Assembly: GCA_037200885.1 (NCBI GenBank)
Contig: JBBCIN010000001.1
Coordinates: forward strand, 186,001-250,000
Direction of reading: 5' to 3'
Length of the DNA stretch: 64,000 nucleotides
From: PMG-095 sp037200885
GTDB taxonomy: Bacteria > Myxococcota_A > Polyangia > Polyangiales > Polyangiaceae
Shown: in pieces, positions 39,220 through 47,506 of the stretch
Position numbering within the stretch: the first letter of the stretch is position 1
Layout of the letters: each line of letters opens with the position of its first letter
The notes under the pieces: generated by a model
The model's input: only the letters and a program-made list of their open reading frames with translations
Database searches by the model: none
Told to the model about the DNA's origin: nothing
Made by a program: the position numbers and the translations under genes

Positions 39220-40122
39220 ATGCCGATAGCTCTCAAAATCGTAGCAAGCACCCTCGGTCTCTTGTCGTTGACGGGCTGTGGCAAAGAGCCAGAGCAGGCA
39301 CCTCCCGCGGCTCCGACGGTCGCGCCCGCCGTCCCCGCGTCCGCGCCGCCGGTCGCGCAGGCTCCGGCTGCCTCGGCGACTCCGCCACCCGCACCGGTCG
39401 CGAAAGAATATCCGATGTGCGGCGGGCAGCACCTCGCCCAGCCGGCCACGGTCGGGCGCTCCGGCGTCGCGTCCGTGCAACTCGCACCCGCGTTCCTTGA
39501 CGAAATGACTGCCTGCCGCCCGGAATCGGCCGTGCCCAAGGACGTGATTGCGCGCGCCACGGACGGCACGATCGACGCCAAAGGGGACTGTGTCTTCGCC
39601 AGCGTGGGGGTGAGTTGTCATTATCACTCGGGCTCCGAGTTCGTGACGATGGGTACGAAAGCTCAAACCGCGGGGCAGGGGGAGCTCCACTGCATCTTCC
39701 CGAGCGACGAGCCCAGCAGCCCGCACGTGTTCGGTGCGCACCTCACGTGCAGCGATCCGGCGCGCGGTAAGCCAGCTGAGCACGAGAGCCACACTGCCAA
39801 GACGGGTGCGAGCTGCAGTGTCGCGCTGCTCCAACAACTCGAACATTGCACGAGCTCGCTCTGCTGCGATGACGGCACGCTGACCAATCAGATCAGCGAT
39901 CTGGTTCGCGACGGAAAAAATGACATCCGACCCGATTTCAGAATCTGCCAGGAAGCGCTGCCCGTGGACTGCTCGTTGCTCGAGAACATGAGCCCGCACC
40001 CGGCGAACAGCCCGGCACTCGGTGGCATCGGTAAGCCCGTTTTCGGCGCGGGCGCAGTCAAGAAGGAAGGCGCTGCGAAAGCGTCGAGCGAGAAGTCCAA
40101 AGCCAGCGGCACGCCCAAGTGA
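39220..40122 (+). CDS. Cys-rich lipoprotein of unknown family
   Basis: 300 residues from the ATG at 39220 (GAAAGG upstream). The lipobox is LSLTGC (~19). A ~45-residue Pro/Ala linker is followed by a domain with about a dozen Cys (e.g. MCGGQ, CVFASVGVSCHY, LHCIF, EHCTSSLCC, CQEALPVDC) that suggest several disulfides in the periplasm or on the surface. A Lys/Ser/Ala tail ends the protein. I do not recognise the fold; CHYH could bind a metal. It is 24 bases upstream of the HAD gene and likely cotranscribed with it. Confidence 0.75.
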   Translation: MPIALKIVASTLGLLSLTGCGKEPEQAPPAAPTVAPAVPASAPPVAQAPAASATPPPAPVAKEYPMCGGQHLAQPATVGRSGVASVQLAPAFLDEMTACRPESAVPKDVIARATDGTIDAKGDCVFASVGVSCHYHSGSEFVTMGTKAQTAGQGELHCIFPSDEPSSPHVFGAHLTCSDPARGKPAEHESHTAKTGASCSVALLQQLEHCTSSLCCDDGTLTNQISDLVRDGKNDIRPDFRICQEALPVDCSLLENMSPHPANSPALGGIGKPVFGAGAVKKEGAAKASSEKSKASGTPK

Positions 40123-40146
40123 CCGGCAAGCAAGGAGAGCGCAACG

Positions 40147-41364
40147 ATGGAACGATGGGCGGGTACAGAAGCGTTTCGGGGCGTCCACTCAGTGCGTACG
40201 ACACGAACGTTGGGGAGGTCCGGGCTGGTGTCTGCCTTACTCCTCGCAAGCGCTTGCGCGAGTTCCGCGCTGCCGCCGCCGGCGGTGCCGCCACCCGTCG
40301 CACCCGAAGCGCGTCCTTCGGCCACCGCCGGAGCACCGGCACCGACGTTGGCCGCCGCACCCATCCCTGCGCCGTTAGCGGAGCCTCTGCCTTCCTGGAA
40401 CGACGGTGCGACCAAGCAGGCCATTATGAGCTTCGTGGCTCGTGTCACGACACCGGGCGGCAAGGATTTCGTCCCCGTTCCGGAACGGATCGCCACCTTC
40501 GACAACGACGGCACGCTCTGGTCGGAGCAGCCGATCTACATTCAATTCGCGTTCGCCCTGGATCGCGTGCACGAGCTCGCTCCTCAGCACCCGGAGTGGA
40601 AGAGCACGGAGCCATTCAAGTCGGTCTTGGCCGGCGACCTGAAGGGAGCTCTAGCCGGAGGAGAGAAGGCGCTGCTCGAACTGATCATTGCGACGCACGC
40701 TGACACGACGACCGAGGAGTTCTCGCTCACGGTCAGGCGCTGGTTTTCGACGGCCAAGCATCCAAAAAATGGGCGCCTGTACACCGATTGCGTGTACCAG
40801 CCGATGCTCGAGCTGCTGACGTTTCTGCGCGCGAACGGCTTCAAGACGTTCATCGTCTCGGGTGGTGGCGTCGAATTCATGCGGGTGATTACGGAAAAGG
40901 TATACGGAATTCCTCCCGAGCAGGTCGTCGGCACCACCGGCAAGCTGCGCTTCGAGCTTCGTGACGGAAAGGCGGTCATCGTTCGCGAGCCGGCCGTCGC
41001 TTTCGTCAACGATAAGGAAGGCAAACCCGTCGGTATCGAGCTGCACATCGGCAGGCGCCCGATCGCGGCGTTCGGCAACTCCGACGGTGATCAGCAAATG
41101 CTCGAATGGACGGCCGCCGGTCCCGGAGCCCGCCTGATGCTGCTCGTGCACCACACCGATGCCGAGCGCGAAGTGGCGTACGATCGGACTTCGCCCATCG
41201 GCAAGCTCGACAAGGCGCTCGACGAAGCGAACGCGAAAGGTTGGGTCGTCGTCAGCATGAAAGATGACTGGAAGACCATTTTTCCAGCGCTCGTGCCCGC
41301 GCCTGCGCTGCCCACGTCGGTCCCGACTTCTGCGCCGACCCCGGCCGCTAACACCCCACACTGA
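40147..41364 (+). CDS. Exported HAD-superfamily phosphatase
   Basis: 405 residues. The N-terminus has a hydrophobic stretch with a possible lipobox (LLASAC, ~37), then a Pro/Ala linker to ~82. The HAD domain has motif I as FDNDGTLW (~117-124), motif II as IVSGGG, a Lys in VNDKEGKP, and motif IV in FGNSDGDQQMLEW. This is the phosphoserine-phosphatase-like subgroup that acts on small phosphomonoesters; the export signal implies periplasmic work, for example phosphate scavenging. The tail is Pro/Thr-rich. No close operon partner identifies the substrate. Confidence 0.85.
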   Translation: MERWAGTEAFRGVHSVRTTRTLGRSGLVSALLLASACASSALPPPAVPPPVAPEARPSATAGAPAPTLAAAPIPAPLAEPLPSWNDGATKQAIMSFVARVTTPGGKDFVPVPERIATFDNDGTLWSEQPIYIQFAFALDRVHELAPQHPEWKSTEPFKSVLAGDLKGALAGGEKALLELIIATHADTTTEEFSLTVRRWFSTAKHPKNGRLYTDCVYQPMLELLTFLRANGFKTFIVSGGGVEFMRVITEKVYGIPPEQVVGTTGKLRFELRDGKAVIVREPAVAFVNDKEGKPVGIELHIGRRPIAAFGNSDGDQQMLEWTAAGPGARLMLLVHHTDAEREVAYDRTSPIGKLDKALDEANAKGWVVVSMKDDWKTIFPALVPAPALPTSVPTSAPTPAANTPH

Positions 41365-41565
41365 AAAGCGCTGGAGGGCTTGTTGACGGAACTCAGCGGA
41401 ACCTCCGAAAACGAGGATCGCCCACGGGGCGAAACTTCAGCTCCTCACGATCCATTTCAACGAACACGGTCGTGCAGGGCCAACAGCATGAAAAAGACGC
41501 GTCCTGTCGTTTCAGGGGTTGGAGTCACTGTCCCGCCACGCGACTTGCGCTACAGTCCCCCTCGC

Positions 41566-42312
41566 GTGAAACCTCCTCTGTTGGCTTTTGGTTTGGTCGC
41601 GTTGAGCACGGCCGCGTGCAGCGGCGCTGCCGATATCCCCGACACTCCCGATCTGCGAGCGCTGCTGGCGAGTTACGAGCGCCCGACCGCGTCACTCGAT
41701 GTGAGCAACGTCACGGACGCGCTGAACAGCGTGCCGAACCTGCAGGAACTCGCGGCCGGTATTCAGGCCGCCAAGTACATCGTGGGCGACGTCGACTACG
41801 CCAGCCGAACGCCTACGACCGACACGAAGAACCGTGTGCGCCTTCAGGGCTCCTTGGGATTGAAGATTCGCTGTCCGGGTGACGCCACTAACCCCATGTA
41901 TGACGAGAACATCAACGGCTCGCTGTCGCTGACGCTCGCGGTCGCGGACAATAAGATCCTCAGGGGTATTGGCGGACACGCCAACGCATGCGTGTTGCAG
42001 GGGAGCCTCCGCGGGCTGCCTGCCCGCATCGAGCTCGACGACTCGGTCGCCTTCGATCTAGGCGGTGATATCAGCCTTGGCCAGCCGTGGACCGGGGACC
42101 TACTGGCTTCGTTCCCGGGAGAGCTCACGGTCGCTGGCTTCACGTTTCAGAGCGTCAGCGGCCGGCTCCATGCGGGGCGCTTCCAGACCCTCGCCCAATT
42201 GCCCAACGGGCAGACCATCGTGCTCGAGGTGGGCGATGACGGAATCACGATTCGCGACGCGACAGGGGTTTGGTTTTGCGCCGAGGGTGAGTCTTGCGCA
42301 CAACAACCGTGA
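41566..42312 (+). CDS. Lipoprotein of unknown function
   Basis: 248 residues from the GTG at 41566. This start is chosen because a compact lipoprotein signal begins there and ends at STAAC (~19); an in-frame ATG at 41488 would add 26 residues before the signal, and neither has a clear ribosome-binding site. The mature protein is rich in beta-strand pattern (LSLTLAVADNKILRGIGGHANAC, FTFQSVSGRLHAGRFQTL), with two Cys pairs. I do not recognise the family. Its last 19 bases overlap the start of the next gene, so the two are cotranscribed. Confidence 0.7.
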   Translation: MKPPLLAFGLVALSTAACSGAADIPDTPDLRALLASYERPTASLDVSNVTDALNSVPNLQELAAGIQAAKYIVGDVDYASRTPTTDTKNRVRLQGSLGLKIRCPGDATNPMYDENINGSLSLTLAVADNKILRGIGGHANACVLQGSLRGLPARIELDDSVAFDLGGDISLGQPWTGDLLASFPGELTVAGFTFQSVSGRLHAGRFQTLAQLPNGQTIVLEVGDDGITIRDATGVWFCAEGESCAQQP

Positions 42313-43130
42313 GCCTGGCCGCATGCGCGGCGCTGCTGGTGTGGAGTGTGGGAGCCGCGGCCCAACAGCTCGAAAACCCGCGCACTGACTACACCGCGTA
42401 CACGCGCCCGCGTGGCCGTGCGTCGGTCGGTTTTTTGAAGACCGACCTCGGCGTGATCGATGAGATCTTGATCGGCACGTACCCGCTGCCGTGGTTCGCG
42501 TTTCCGGTCCTCAAAACGACGGTCCCGAGCGTCTATCTCAAGGTCCGAAGTCCCTGGTCCGGCCCGCTCACATTGGCCGTGGGCGCCAGTGCGCTGTACG
42601 TCAACGGCAAAGCCATTGCCCAGCTCGCTGACGAGAACGCGAGCGGGAGCGCCATTTCGACCACGGCGGAGATCGACGCGAGCTATCGCTTCGACGAGCG
42701 CTTTTCACTGAGTGCCGGTCTCGACTATGCGCGTTTGCGCGCCATTGGGGACACACAGGACCAGGCCACCTCGGTCGAAGGCGCTTCGGTCGGCCACACC
42801 TACAGCGCTCGCCTGCTCGGCGAGTGGCGGCTCACGCGTGTGTTCGCGCTCAGCCTGCTGTTTCGCGGCCTCATTTACCAGAGCCCGTACAGCGCGAACG
42901 GCACGTCCAACACTGACGCCGTGACCGTGATGAGTGACCTCACCGCTCAGAGCACGCTGCAGAAGCACTTCACCGTCGTGCCGGGCGTCTCTTTCGAGTG
43001 GGAGCACTGGGAGCTGAACGCTGGCGTCGGCTACGGGGTGTTCTACCTGCCCGTGTTAGGGCTCGCTTCCGCGAAGAACTGGCCCGTCGTCGATCTCGCC
43101 TTCGCGTACCGATTCAATATCTATCACTGA
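42294..43130 (+). CDS. Outer-membrane beta-barrel-type protein
   Basis: 278 residues from a TTG at 42294 with a GAGG site 8-9 bases upstream; a GTG at 42309 is the alternative. A signal peptide ends at AAAQ (~24). The rest alternates strands (LTLAVGASALYV, FSLSAGLDYARLRAI, YSARLLGEWRLTRVFALSLLFRG) and ends AFAYRFNIYH, with the penultimate aromatics common in barrel proteins. It probably forms a pair with the overlapping lipoprotein; such lipoprotein-barrel pairs often assemble together, but that is inference. Confidence 0.72.
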   Translation: MRTTTVSLAACAALLVWSVGAAAQQLENPRTDYTAYTRPRGRASVGFLKTDLGVIDEILIGTYPLPWFAFPVLKTTVPSVYLKVRSPWSGPLTLAVGASALYVNGKAIAQLADENASGSAISTTAEIDASYRFDERFSLSAGLDYARLRAIGDTQDQATSVEGASVGHTYSARLLGEWRLTRVFALSLLFRGLIYQSPYSANGTSNTDAVTVMSDLTAQSTLQKHFTVVPGVSFEWEHWELNAGVGYGVFYLPVLGLASAKNWPVVDLAFAYRFNIYH

Positions 43131-43212
43131 CCGTCGGCGCCGCGGGAGCGCGCGCGGGTAGGCAGCCTGAGCGAACGCACACGGCGCTCACTCGAGCTCG
43201 AAGTGACAGCGC

Positions 43213-44088
43213 TCAGCGATCGCCGAACGTTGCGAGGAAGCGCAGACTGATCTGTTGCGCAAAGTCGACCGTCGCCTTCGTATGATCGTCACCTGGGGGG
43301 ACAGACAGAAGCTCGTAGTGTGCGGCGATACCGAGGCCCCAGAACGGCGAAACCGGGAACTCTTTACCGAACTCTGCGGCGAAGGAGGGGCCGACCTTGG
43401 TGTACTCACGTCCAACGAGCGTGACGTTGTTGTTGCTATTGCTGTTGTACGAATAACTGGTGATAGCCGCGACCGCGAAGCCGACCCCGAGCGAGAGGTA
43501 AGCCCGCAACGGCATGAAGTAGTACGAAGCGCCCGCGCGGAAGGTCGACGCCTGAAAGAGCACGCTGGTCGTATCCAGCACGTTGCCATCTACCGTGAAG
43601 TCAGGATCGAACACATCGAGCCAGCCGAAATCCGCGTGCAGCGCGAAGTTTTGCATGACGAAGCCGCCCATCGCGAGATCGAAGCTGCCCGAGCCACCGT
43701 TTAGCTTGACGTTGGGATCGCCACTTGCCCAGGTGTAGCCGGGGCCGGCGCCGAAACGCACGAAGAAGGCGCCCGGCGCGAACAACGGATCTAGAGTGCG
43801 TCGCCCCTTCGCACAGGGGCAAGGGGGAGGGATAGGTGAGGGCTCACTGCTCGTCTCGACGGGGGTGTTCGTCATGACGACGACAGTCGTTCCCGGGGCG
43901 GCAGGTGCGGCAGGTGGCGGGGCTGCGGGCGCAGGTGGCGGCGGGGCTGCGGGCGCAGGTGGCGGCGGGGCTGCGGGCGCAGGTAGCGGGGCTGCCGGTT
44001 GCGCTGGCGCAGCCTGCGCCTGAGTTGTCAACGTTGCCAAGGCAGCGGCGAGCGTGGCACTGACGAGGACGCTTGCGGCGCGATTCAT
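43213..44088 (-). CDS. Outer-membrane barrel protein with an Ala/Pro repeat linker
   Basis: 291 residues. The signal peptide ends at AQAA (~27). Residues ~30-65 are an Ala/Pro repeat made by a 24-base tandem DNA repeat (see 43921-43990). A CPCAK motif (~88-92) precedes the barrel region (~98-291) with FVRFGAGPGYTW, LDVFDPDFTV, YYFMPLRAYLSLGVGFAV, ending in LRFLATFGDR. OmpW/OmpA-size barrel; function unknown. It is the third gene of a minus-strand operon; its start overlaps the previous stop by four bases. Confidence 0.75.
   Translation of the reverse strand: MNRAASVLVSATLAAALATLTTQAQAAPAQPAAPLPAPAAPPPPAPAAPPPPAPAAPPPAAPAAPGTTVVVMTNTPVETSSEPSPIPPPCPCAKGRRTLDPLFAPGAFFVRFGAGPGYTWASGDPNVKLNGGSGSFDLAMGGFVMQNFALHADFGWLDVFDPDFTVDGNVLDTTSVLFQASTFRAGASYYFMPLRAYLSLGVGFAVAAITSYSYNSNSNNNVTLVGREYTKVGPSFAAEFGKEFPVSPFWGLGIAAHYELLSVPPGDDHTKATVDFAQQISLRFLATFGDR
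43921..43990. repeat. 24-bp tandem repeat inside the barrel gene linker
   Basis: Almost three copies of a 24-base G/C-rich unit (43921-43944, 43945-43968, 43969-43990, the last with one change and truncated) encode the repeating Ala/Pro linker. The unit is a multiple of three, so copy-number changes would alter linker length without shifting the frame. Confidence 0.85.
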
Positions 44089-44903
44089 AGCTCTACCCCG
44101 ACGTTGAAATTCATATACATGATCGGATCCCAGCGATCCGAAGCGAAGCCGTAGTTGAACTTGGTTGAAATCACGAGCGGCGTACGGCCTGTCGGCAGCA
44201 CGACGCCCAGCTCCGGTGCCAAGCCGAAATGCCAGGAGGTGTCCGTGATCGTCCAGATGCCCACGTCCAGACGGTGCTCGACGGCATAGGCGCCGACACC
44301 GAGTCCGGCATACGGGCGAGCGGCTCTCGGATCCGTCATGAAGTAGTAGTTACCCGTTGCAAGCATTGGGAACACGTTGAGGTTCGTCGCGATCGTGCCC
44401 GTGAAGGTGGTGTTCCCGTAACTCAGTGTCTTGACGTCCTTACTATAAAGGGCCTGCCAAGCCAGCGAGACGCCGGGCCAAAAGTTGTCGGTGACGCGTG
44501 CGCGCCAATCGAACGAGAAACCGAGGAAGCTGAAGTCCGGGGTGAAATCGTGTGTATCGCCGAGGCCTACTGCCGTGTTGTACGCGACCATGATCAGGTC
44601 GCGCTTATGGCGCGCGTGCTTGCGCGGTGGTGGCGGTGGTGGTTCGTAGTACTGCGGGCCGCCGGGATAGGCTGGGTAATACGCGGGACCGGGCGGCGGC
44701 GGGGGCGGCGGTGGGTAGCCCGGATACTGCTGCGGCTCGAGCGTGAGCGGGGCCGGTGTTGCTGGTGCCGCAGCGGGCGCTGTCGGCTGCGGGCCAGCGC
44801 CCGGCGCAGCGGGTGGCCCGCTCTGCGCGAAAGCGGTTCCCGCGGTAGACGCGAGCAGCGCGAGCGAGGCAGTGAATGAAGCAAGCCGCGTCAGGGCGAT
44901 CAT
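44085..44903 (-). CDS. Outer-membrane barrel protein with Pro/Tyr-rich linker
   Basis: 272 residues. The signal peptide ends at AFAQ (~27), followed by a long Pro/Tyr/Gly linker (~30-95, including runs of Pro and PAYYPAYPGG) and a short basic patch (KHARHKR). Residues ~105-272 form a barrel-like domain (FSFLGFSFDWRARVTDNFWPG, YYFMTDPRAARPYAGLGVGAYAV) ending MNFNVGVEL. It overlaps both operon neighbours by four bases and thus sits between the DUF4136 lipoprotein and another barrel. Confidence 0.77.
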   Translation of the reverse strand: MIALTRLASFTASLALLASTAGTAFAQSGPPAAPGAGPQPTAPAAAPATPAPLTLEPQQYPGYPPPPPPPPGPAYYPAYPGGPQYYEPPPPPPRKHARHKRDLIMVAYNTAVGLGDTHDFTPDFSFLGFSFDWRARVTDNFWPGVSLAWQALYSKDVKTLSYGNTTFTGTIATNLNVFPMLATGNYYFMTDPRAARPYAGLGVGAYAVEHRLDVGIWTITDTSWHFGLAPELGVVLPTGRTPLVISTKFNYGFASDRWDPIMYMNFNVGVEL

Positions 44904-45610
44904 GGGTTCCCTACCTTGAGATACGCTGATTGAGCGAACGCCTGATCGATGGTCGCGTTGATGCGCGTGGCGGCGGTCTGGTCACCATCGGCGAGCAGGC
45001 CAGAGATCGTGCCCGTCCAGATCCCGGGTGTGCGCATCTGCTCCGGATCGGCATCCTTGAGTGAGACGAGCTCCATCACGAGCGACCCCGTCGGGTAGTT
45101 GACGACGCTCGTCGTCGGGTAATACGGGTAGTAGATGCCCCACCCGTAGTAAGGAGGCCACCCATAGTAGGGGTACCAAGGGTAGTAGGTATAAGCGACC
45201 CAGTTGTTCGATGAGAGCGCACCGACGAGCACGGCGACGTCCGGCTTCTCGCCCGCTGCCTCGTCGACGCGCACGTAACCGAGCGCCTCGAAATTGCGGC
45301 GGATCTCAGTCAGAATCGCAGAGTCGAAGGCGTGGGTGATCTCGTTGCAATCGAGATCGGGCAGCGGCCGATCACCGCTCGCTCCGGCATCGCCGTTGGG
45401 CAACTTGCTCGGGTCGAAGTTGCACAGATCCGCAATCGTATCCGGCATGTCGTAGGTACGATTCTTCGAGTAGTCGTAGTCCTTCGCTTTGCGCGTCACG
45501 ACCGTGTCGGTCTCCGACGCGTCGTCGATGCCGACCGGATGGCACGCCAACAGACCTACCGCCCCCGCGGTAGCTAGGATCATGCTGCGTAAACCGCGTG
45601 TTTGTCCCAT
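44900..45610 (-). CDS. DUF4136-type lipoprotein, paralogue of 29353-30042
   Basis: 236 residues, ATG at 45610 with a strong AAGGAG site six bases upstream. The lipobox ends at LLAC (~23). An Asp-rich region (~35-85) is followed by EIRRNFEALGYVRV, a Tyr/Trp/Pro patch (~125-160, YYPWYPYYGWPPYYGWG) and a C-terminal helix with IDQAFAQSAYL; the same patch and helix occur in the DUF4136 protein at 29353. First gene of a three-gene operon with two barrels. Role unknown; the repeated pairing with barrels suggests an envelope complex. Confidence 0.85.
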   Translation of the reverse strand: MGQTRGLRSMILATAGAVGLLACHPVGIDDASETDTVVTRKAKDYDYSKNRTYDMPDTIADLCNFDPSKLPNGDAGASGDRPLPDLDCNEITHAFDSAILTEIRRNFEALGYVRVDEAAGEKPDVAVLVGALSSNNWVAYTYYPWYPYYGWPPYYGWGIYYPYYPTTSVVNYPTGSLVMELVSLKDADPEQMRTPGIWTGTISGLLADGDQTAATRINATIDQAFAQSAYLKVGNP

Positions 45611-45994
45611 GCGTTCTCCTTAGCAGCACGGCTTCACCCTCGTGCGGGCGTGCCCTCTGCGTCGCCTGACGGTAGCGTCATACACCGCTCGGTCCATCCC
45701 TTCAAGTCCCAAAAAGCCCTCGTATCTCACAACCGAAACGCAAATCCGCGCGCGCAATGCACGGAGATGAAAGCTTGCTGACGCGGCAACGCCATACTCG
45801 TGCAGCATGCTACCGGCGCCGGTCCGCGCGCGAGCGCGCCCCAACATTCAGTCGGGTTCAAGCGCTGTTGAAGACGTCATTTGCAAACTGCAACCGAAGC
45901 ACTTCCCGGCGCGATCAGCCTGCGTCGCAGGAAATCCCGCGGTTGCTTTGCTGGCCAAAGACGGCTAAGCGGGCTCTAGTTTTTGGGAGGTCCG
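45611..45994. other. 384-base gap between two divergent lipoprotein genes
   Basis: It must carry promoters for the operon ending at 43213 and the gene at 45995. The start holds the AAGGAG site of the former on the minus strand and the end a GGGAGG site (45985-45990) four bases before the ATG at 45995. I see no convincing gene, terminator or operator in between; short Arg-rich open frames are typical of G+C-rich non-coding sequence. Confidence 0.45.
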
Positions 45995-46909
45995 ATGATT
46001 TCGTGCGTGCGGCTCACATTTCTGGGGTTGTTGTTTTTCGCCTGTGCGCCTTCCAATACGGAGAAGGAATCGAACACGGCCGCCGAGGCCCGCGCTGCCA
46101 CGTTCGTGTCCGCGCCCGTGCTCAACCGCACTCATCGCGAAGCGATGCGGCGCTCGGAGGAATTTTCGATCCCGGGTTCTCCGCTGCGCAATCTCGAAGA
46201 GTGGGTGCTGGATTGGGACGTGATCCTGCGTCAAGAGACCAATCTTTTGCGCCGGTCGATGACGCTCGTGGGGCTTAAAATCAACGTAAATGGAGCGCAG
46301 ACTCTGCGTGGCGACGAGGTCAAGGCCAGCGCGGTCACGCTCGACGTGCTCACGGACAAAGACAGCAACGTGGTCGACGTGCGTGGTACCGAGCAATTTT
46401 CGGCTGCGATCGTGGCGCTCGGCTCAGCCGAGTCACAGTCTGTGCTCCGCCGTATCTTCTCTCCCGAACGGCTCAAGGCCCTCGCCGTCGAGCGCAGCAT
46501 CGAGCTGCATTCCGATTTCGTGGGCCGGCCGGCGCAACCGGGCAGCACGTGGATGGCGAATGACCCGAAGAAGGGCGGCACGCGCCAGATCCGCGTGCTC
46601 GCCGAAACTCCGTGTGGAGCGAGCCGCTGCGTGCAGGTGCGCCGCGAATACGACGTGGATCGCAGCGCGATCTACGCGGACGTTTCGCAGCGCGTCGGCG
46701 CCTACGTCCAATCCCAGGGCGGCGACCCGAGCAAGGTCGCCGTTACCGGAATGGATCTAAAACTCGAGGACTCGCTCGTGATCGATCCGGCCACTATGGA
46801 ATACCACGGGGCCGAGTTCCTCGAGGACATGCTGATTCACGTCACGGGCCCAAACGGAGAGATGCCAGTGAAGCTCAAGATCCAGCGTCACACGGAATAC
46901 CGCTACTAG
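45995..46909 (+). CDS. Lipoprotein of an unrecognised family, paralogue of 23205-24113
   Basis: 304 residues. The ATG at 45995 follows GGGAGG; the signal peptide ends in LFFAC (~17). It shares with the 23205 protein, in the same order, the segments SIPG(S/T)P near the start, LVGLK.NVNG, FSPERLKALAVERS, DFVGRPAQPGS, CGASRCVQV, YVQSQGGDP and IDPATMEYH, and has nearly the same length. The conserved Cys pair suggests a disulfide. The two genes are ~22 kb apart, so this is an old duplication rather than a tandem one. No function can be given. Confidence 0.85.
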   Translation: MISCVRLTFLGLLFFACAPSNTEKESNTAAEARAATFVSAPVLNRTHREAMRRSEEFSIPGSPLRNLEEWVLDWDVILRQETNLLRRSMTLVGLKINVNGAQTLRGDEVKASAVTLDVLTDKDSNVVDVRGTEQFSAAIVALGSAESQSVLRRIFSPERLKALAVERSIELHSDFVGRPAQPGSTWMANDPKKGGTRQIRVLAETPCGASRCVQVRREYDVDRSAIYADVSQRVGAYVQSQGGDPSKVAVTGMDLKLEDSLVIDPATMEYHGAEFLEDMLIHVTGPNGEMPVKLKIQRHTEYRY

Positions 46910-46983
46910 CCTTCGGGCCGTACCTCTGGGGAGCCTCGGTTCGCGCTTGACGCATTCCGGCGGAGGTCCAACAACATTCTCGG

Positions 46984-46999
46984 AGGGCGAAGACGCCCT
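46984..46999 (+). promoter_or_regulatory. Leader hairpin next to the ribosome-binding site of the DUF1269 gene
   Basis: AGGGCG (46984-46989) pairs with CGCCCT (46994-46999) over an AAGA loop, and the AGGAAGG ribosome-binding site begins at the next base. It could modulate translation or mRNA stability; with six pairs it could also be chance. Confidence 0.3.
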
Positions 47000-47011
47000 A
47001 GGAAGGCAATC

Positions 47012-47506
47012 ATGAGCACTCTCGTAGTCATCGCTTACGACAACGCATTCGCAGCGGAGGAAGTACGACTCAAGCTGCGCAAGCTTCAGAGCGAGTACCT
47101 GATCGATTTGGAAGACGCCGTGGTGGCCATCAAAGATCAGTCGGGCAAGGTCAAGCTGAATCAGGCCATCGACCTGACCGCCGCGGGCGCGGTCAGTGGC
47201 GGTTTCTGGGGCTCGTTGATCGGCCTGATGTTTCTGAACCCGTTGCTCGGTTTGGCGGTGGGCGCTGCTGCGGGGGCGGCTTCCGGAGCGCTGACCGACA
47301 TCGGCATCAACGATGACTTCATGAAAGAGCTTGCGGGCACGCTCACGCCAGGCAGCTCCGCGCTCTTCGTGCTGGTGCGCAAGGTGACGGTCGACAAGGT
47401 GCTCGAAGCGATCACGGGCACGGGCGGCAAGGTGCTCAAGACTTCGCTTTCGCACGATGACGAAACGCGCCTCCAGTCCGCGATTAGCGCTGCCGCCACG
47501 CCTTAG
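47012..47506 (+). CDS. DUF1269 family membrane-associated protein
   Basis: 164 residues, without a signal peptide. It starts with a strand-helix domain (MSTLVVIAYDNAFAAEEVRLKL) and has a central glycine-rich hydrophobic hairpin (~62-98, GFWGSLIGLMFLNPLLGLAVGAAAGAA) typical of DUF1269, then a second alpha/beta unit (SSALFVLVRKVT). These proteins are usually stress-associated and membrane-attached, but no biochemical role is known. AGGAAGG precedes the ATG. The gene converges on the desaturase with a four-base overlap of coding ends. Confidence 0.88.
   Translation: MSTLVVIAYDNAFAAEEVRLKLRKLQSEYLIDLEDAVVAIKDQSGKVKLNQAIDLTAAGAVSGGFWGSLIGLMFLNPLLGLAVGAAAGAASGALTDIGINDDFMKELAGTLTPGSSALFVLVRKVTVDKVLEAITGTGGKVLKTSLSHDDETRLQSAISAAATP

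Noticed and set aside
38692..40188. 498-codon minus-strand open frame spanning the channel gene end and the Cys-rich lipoprotein
   Set aside because: It crosses two supported plus-strand genes and a gap with regulatory repeats; its sequence is Arg/Ala-rich without family features.
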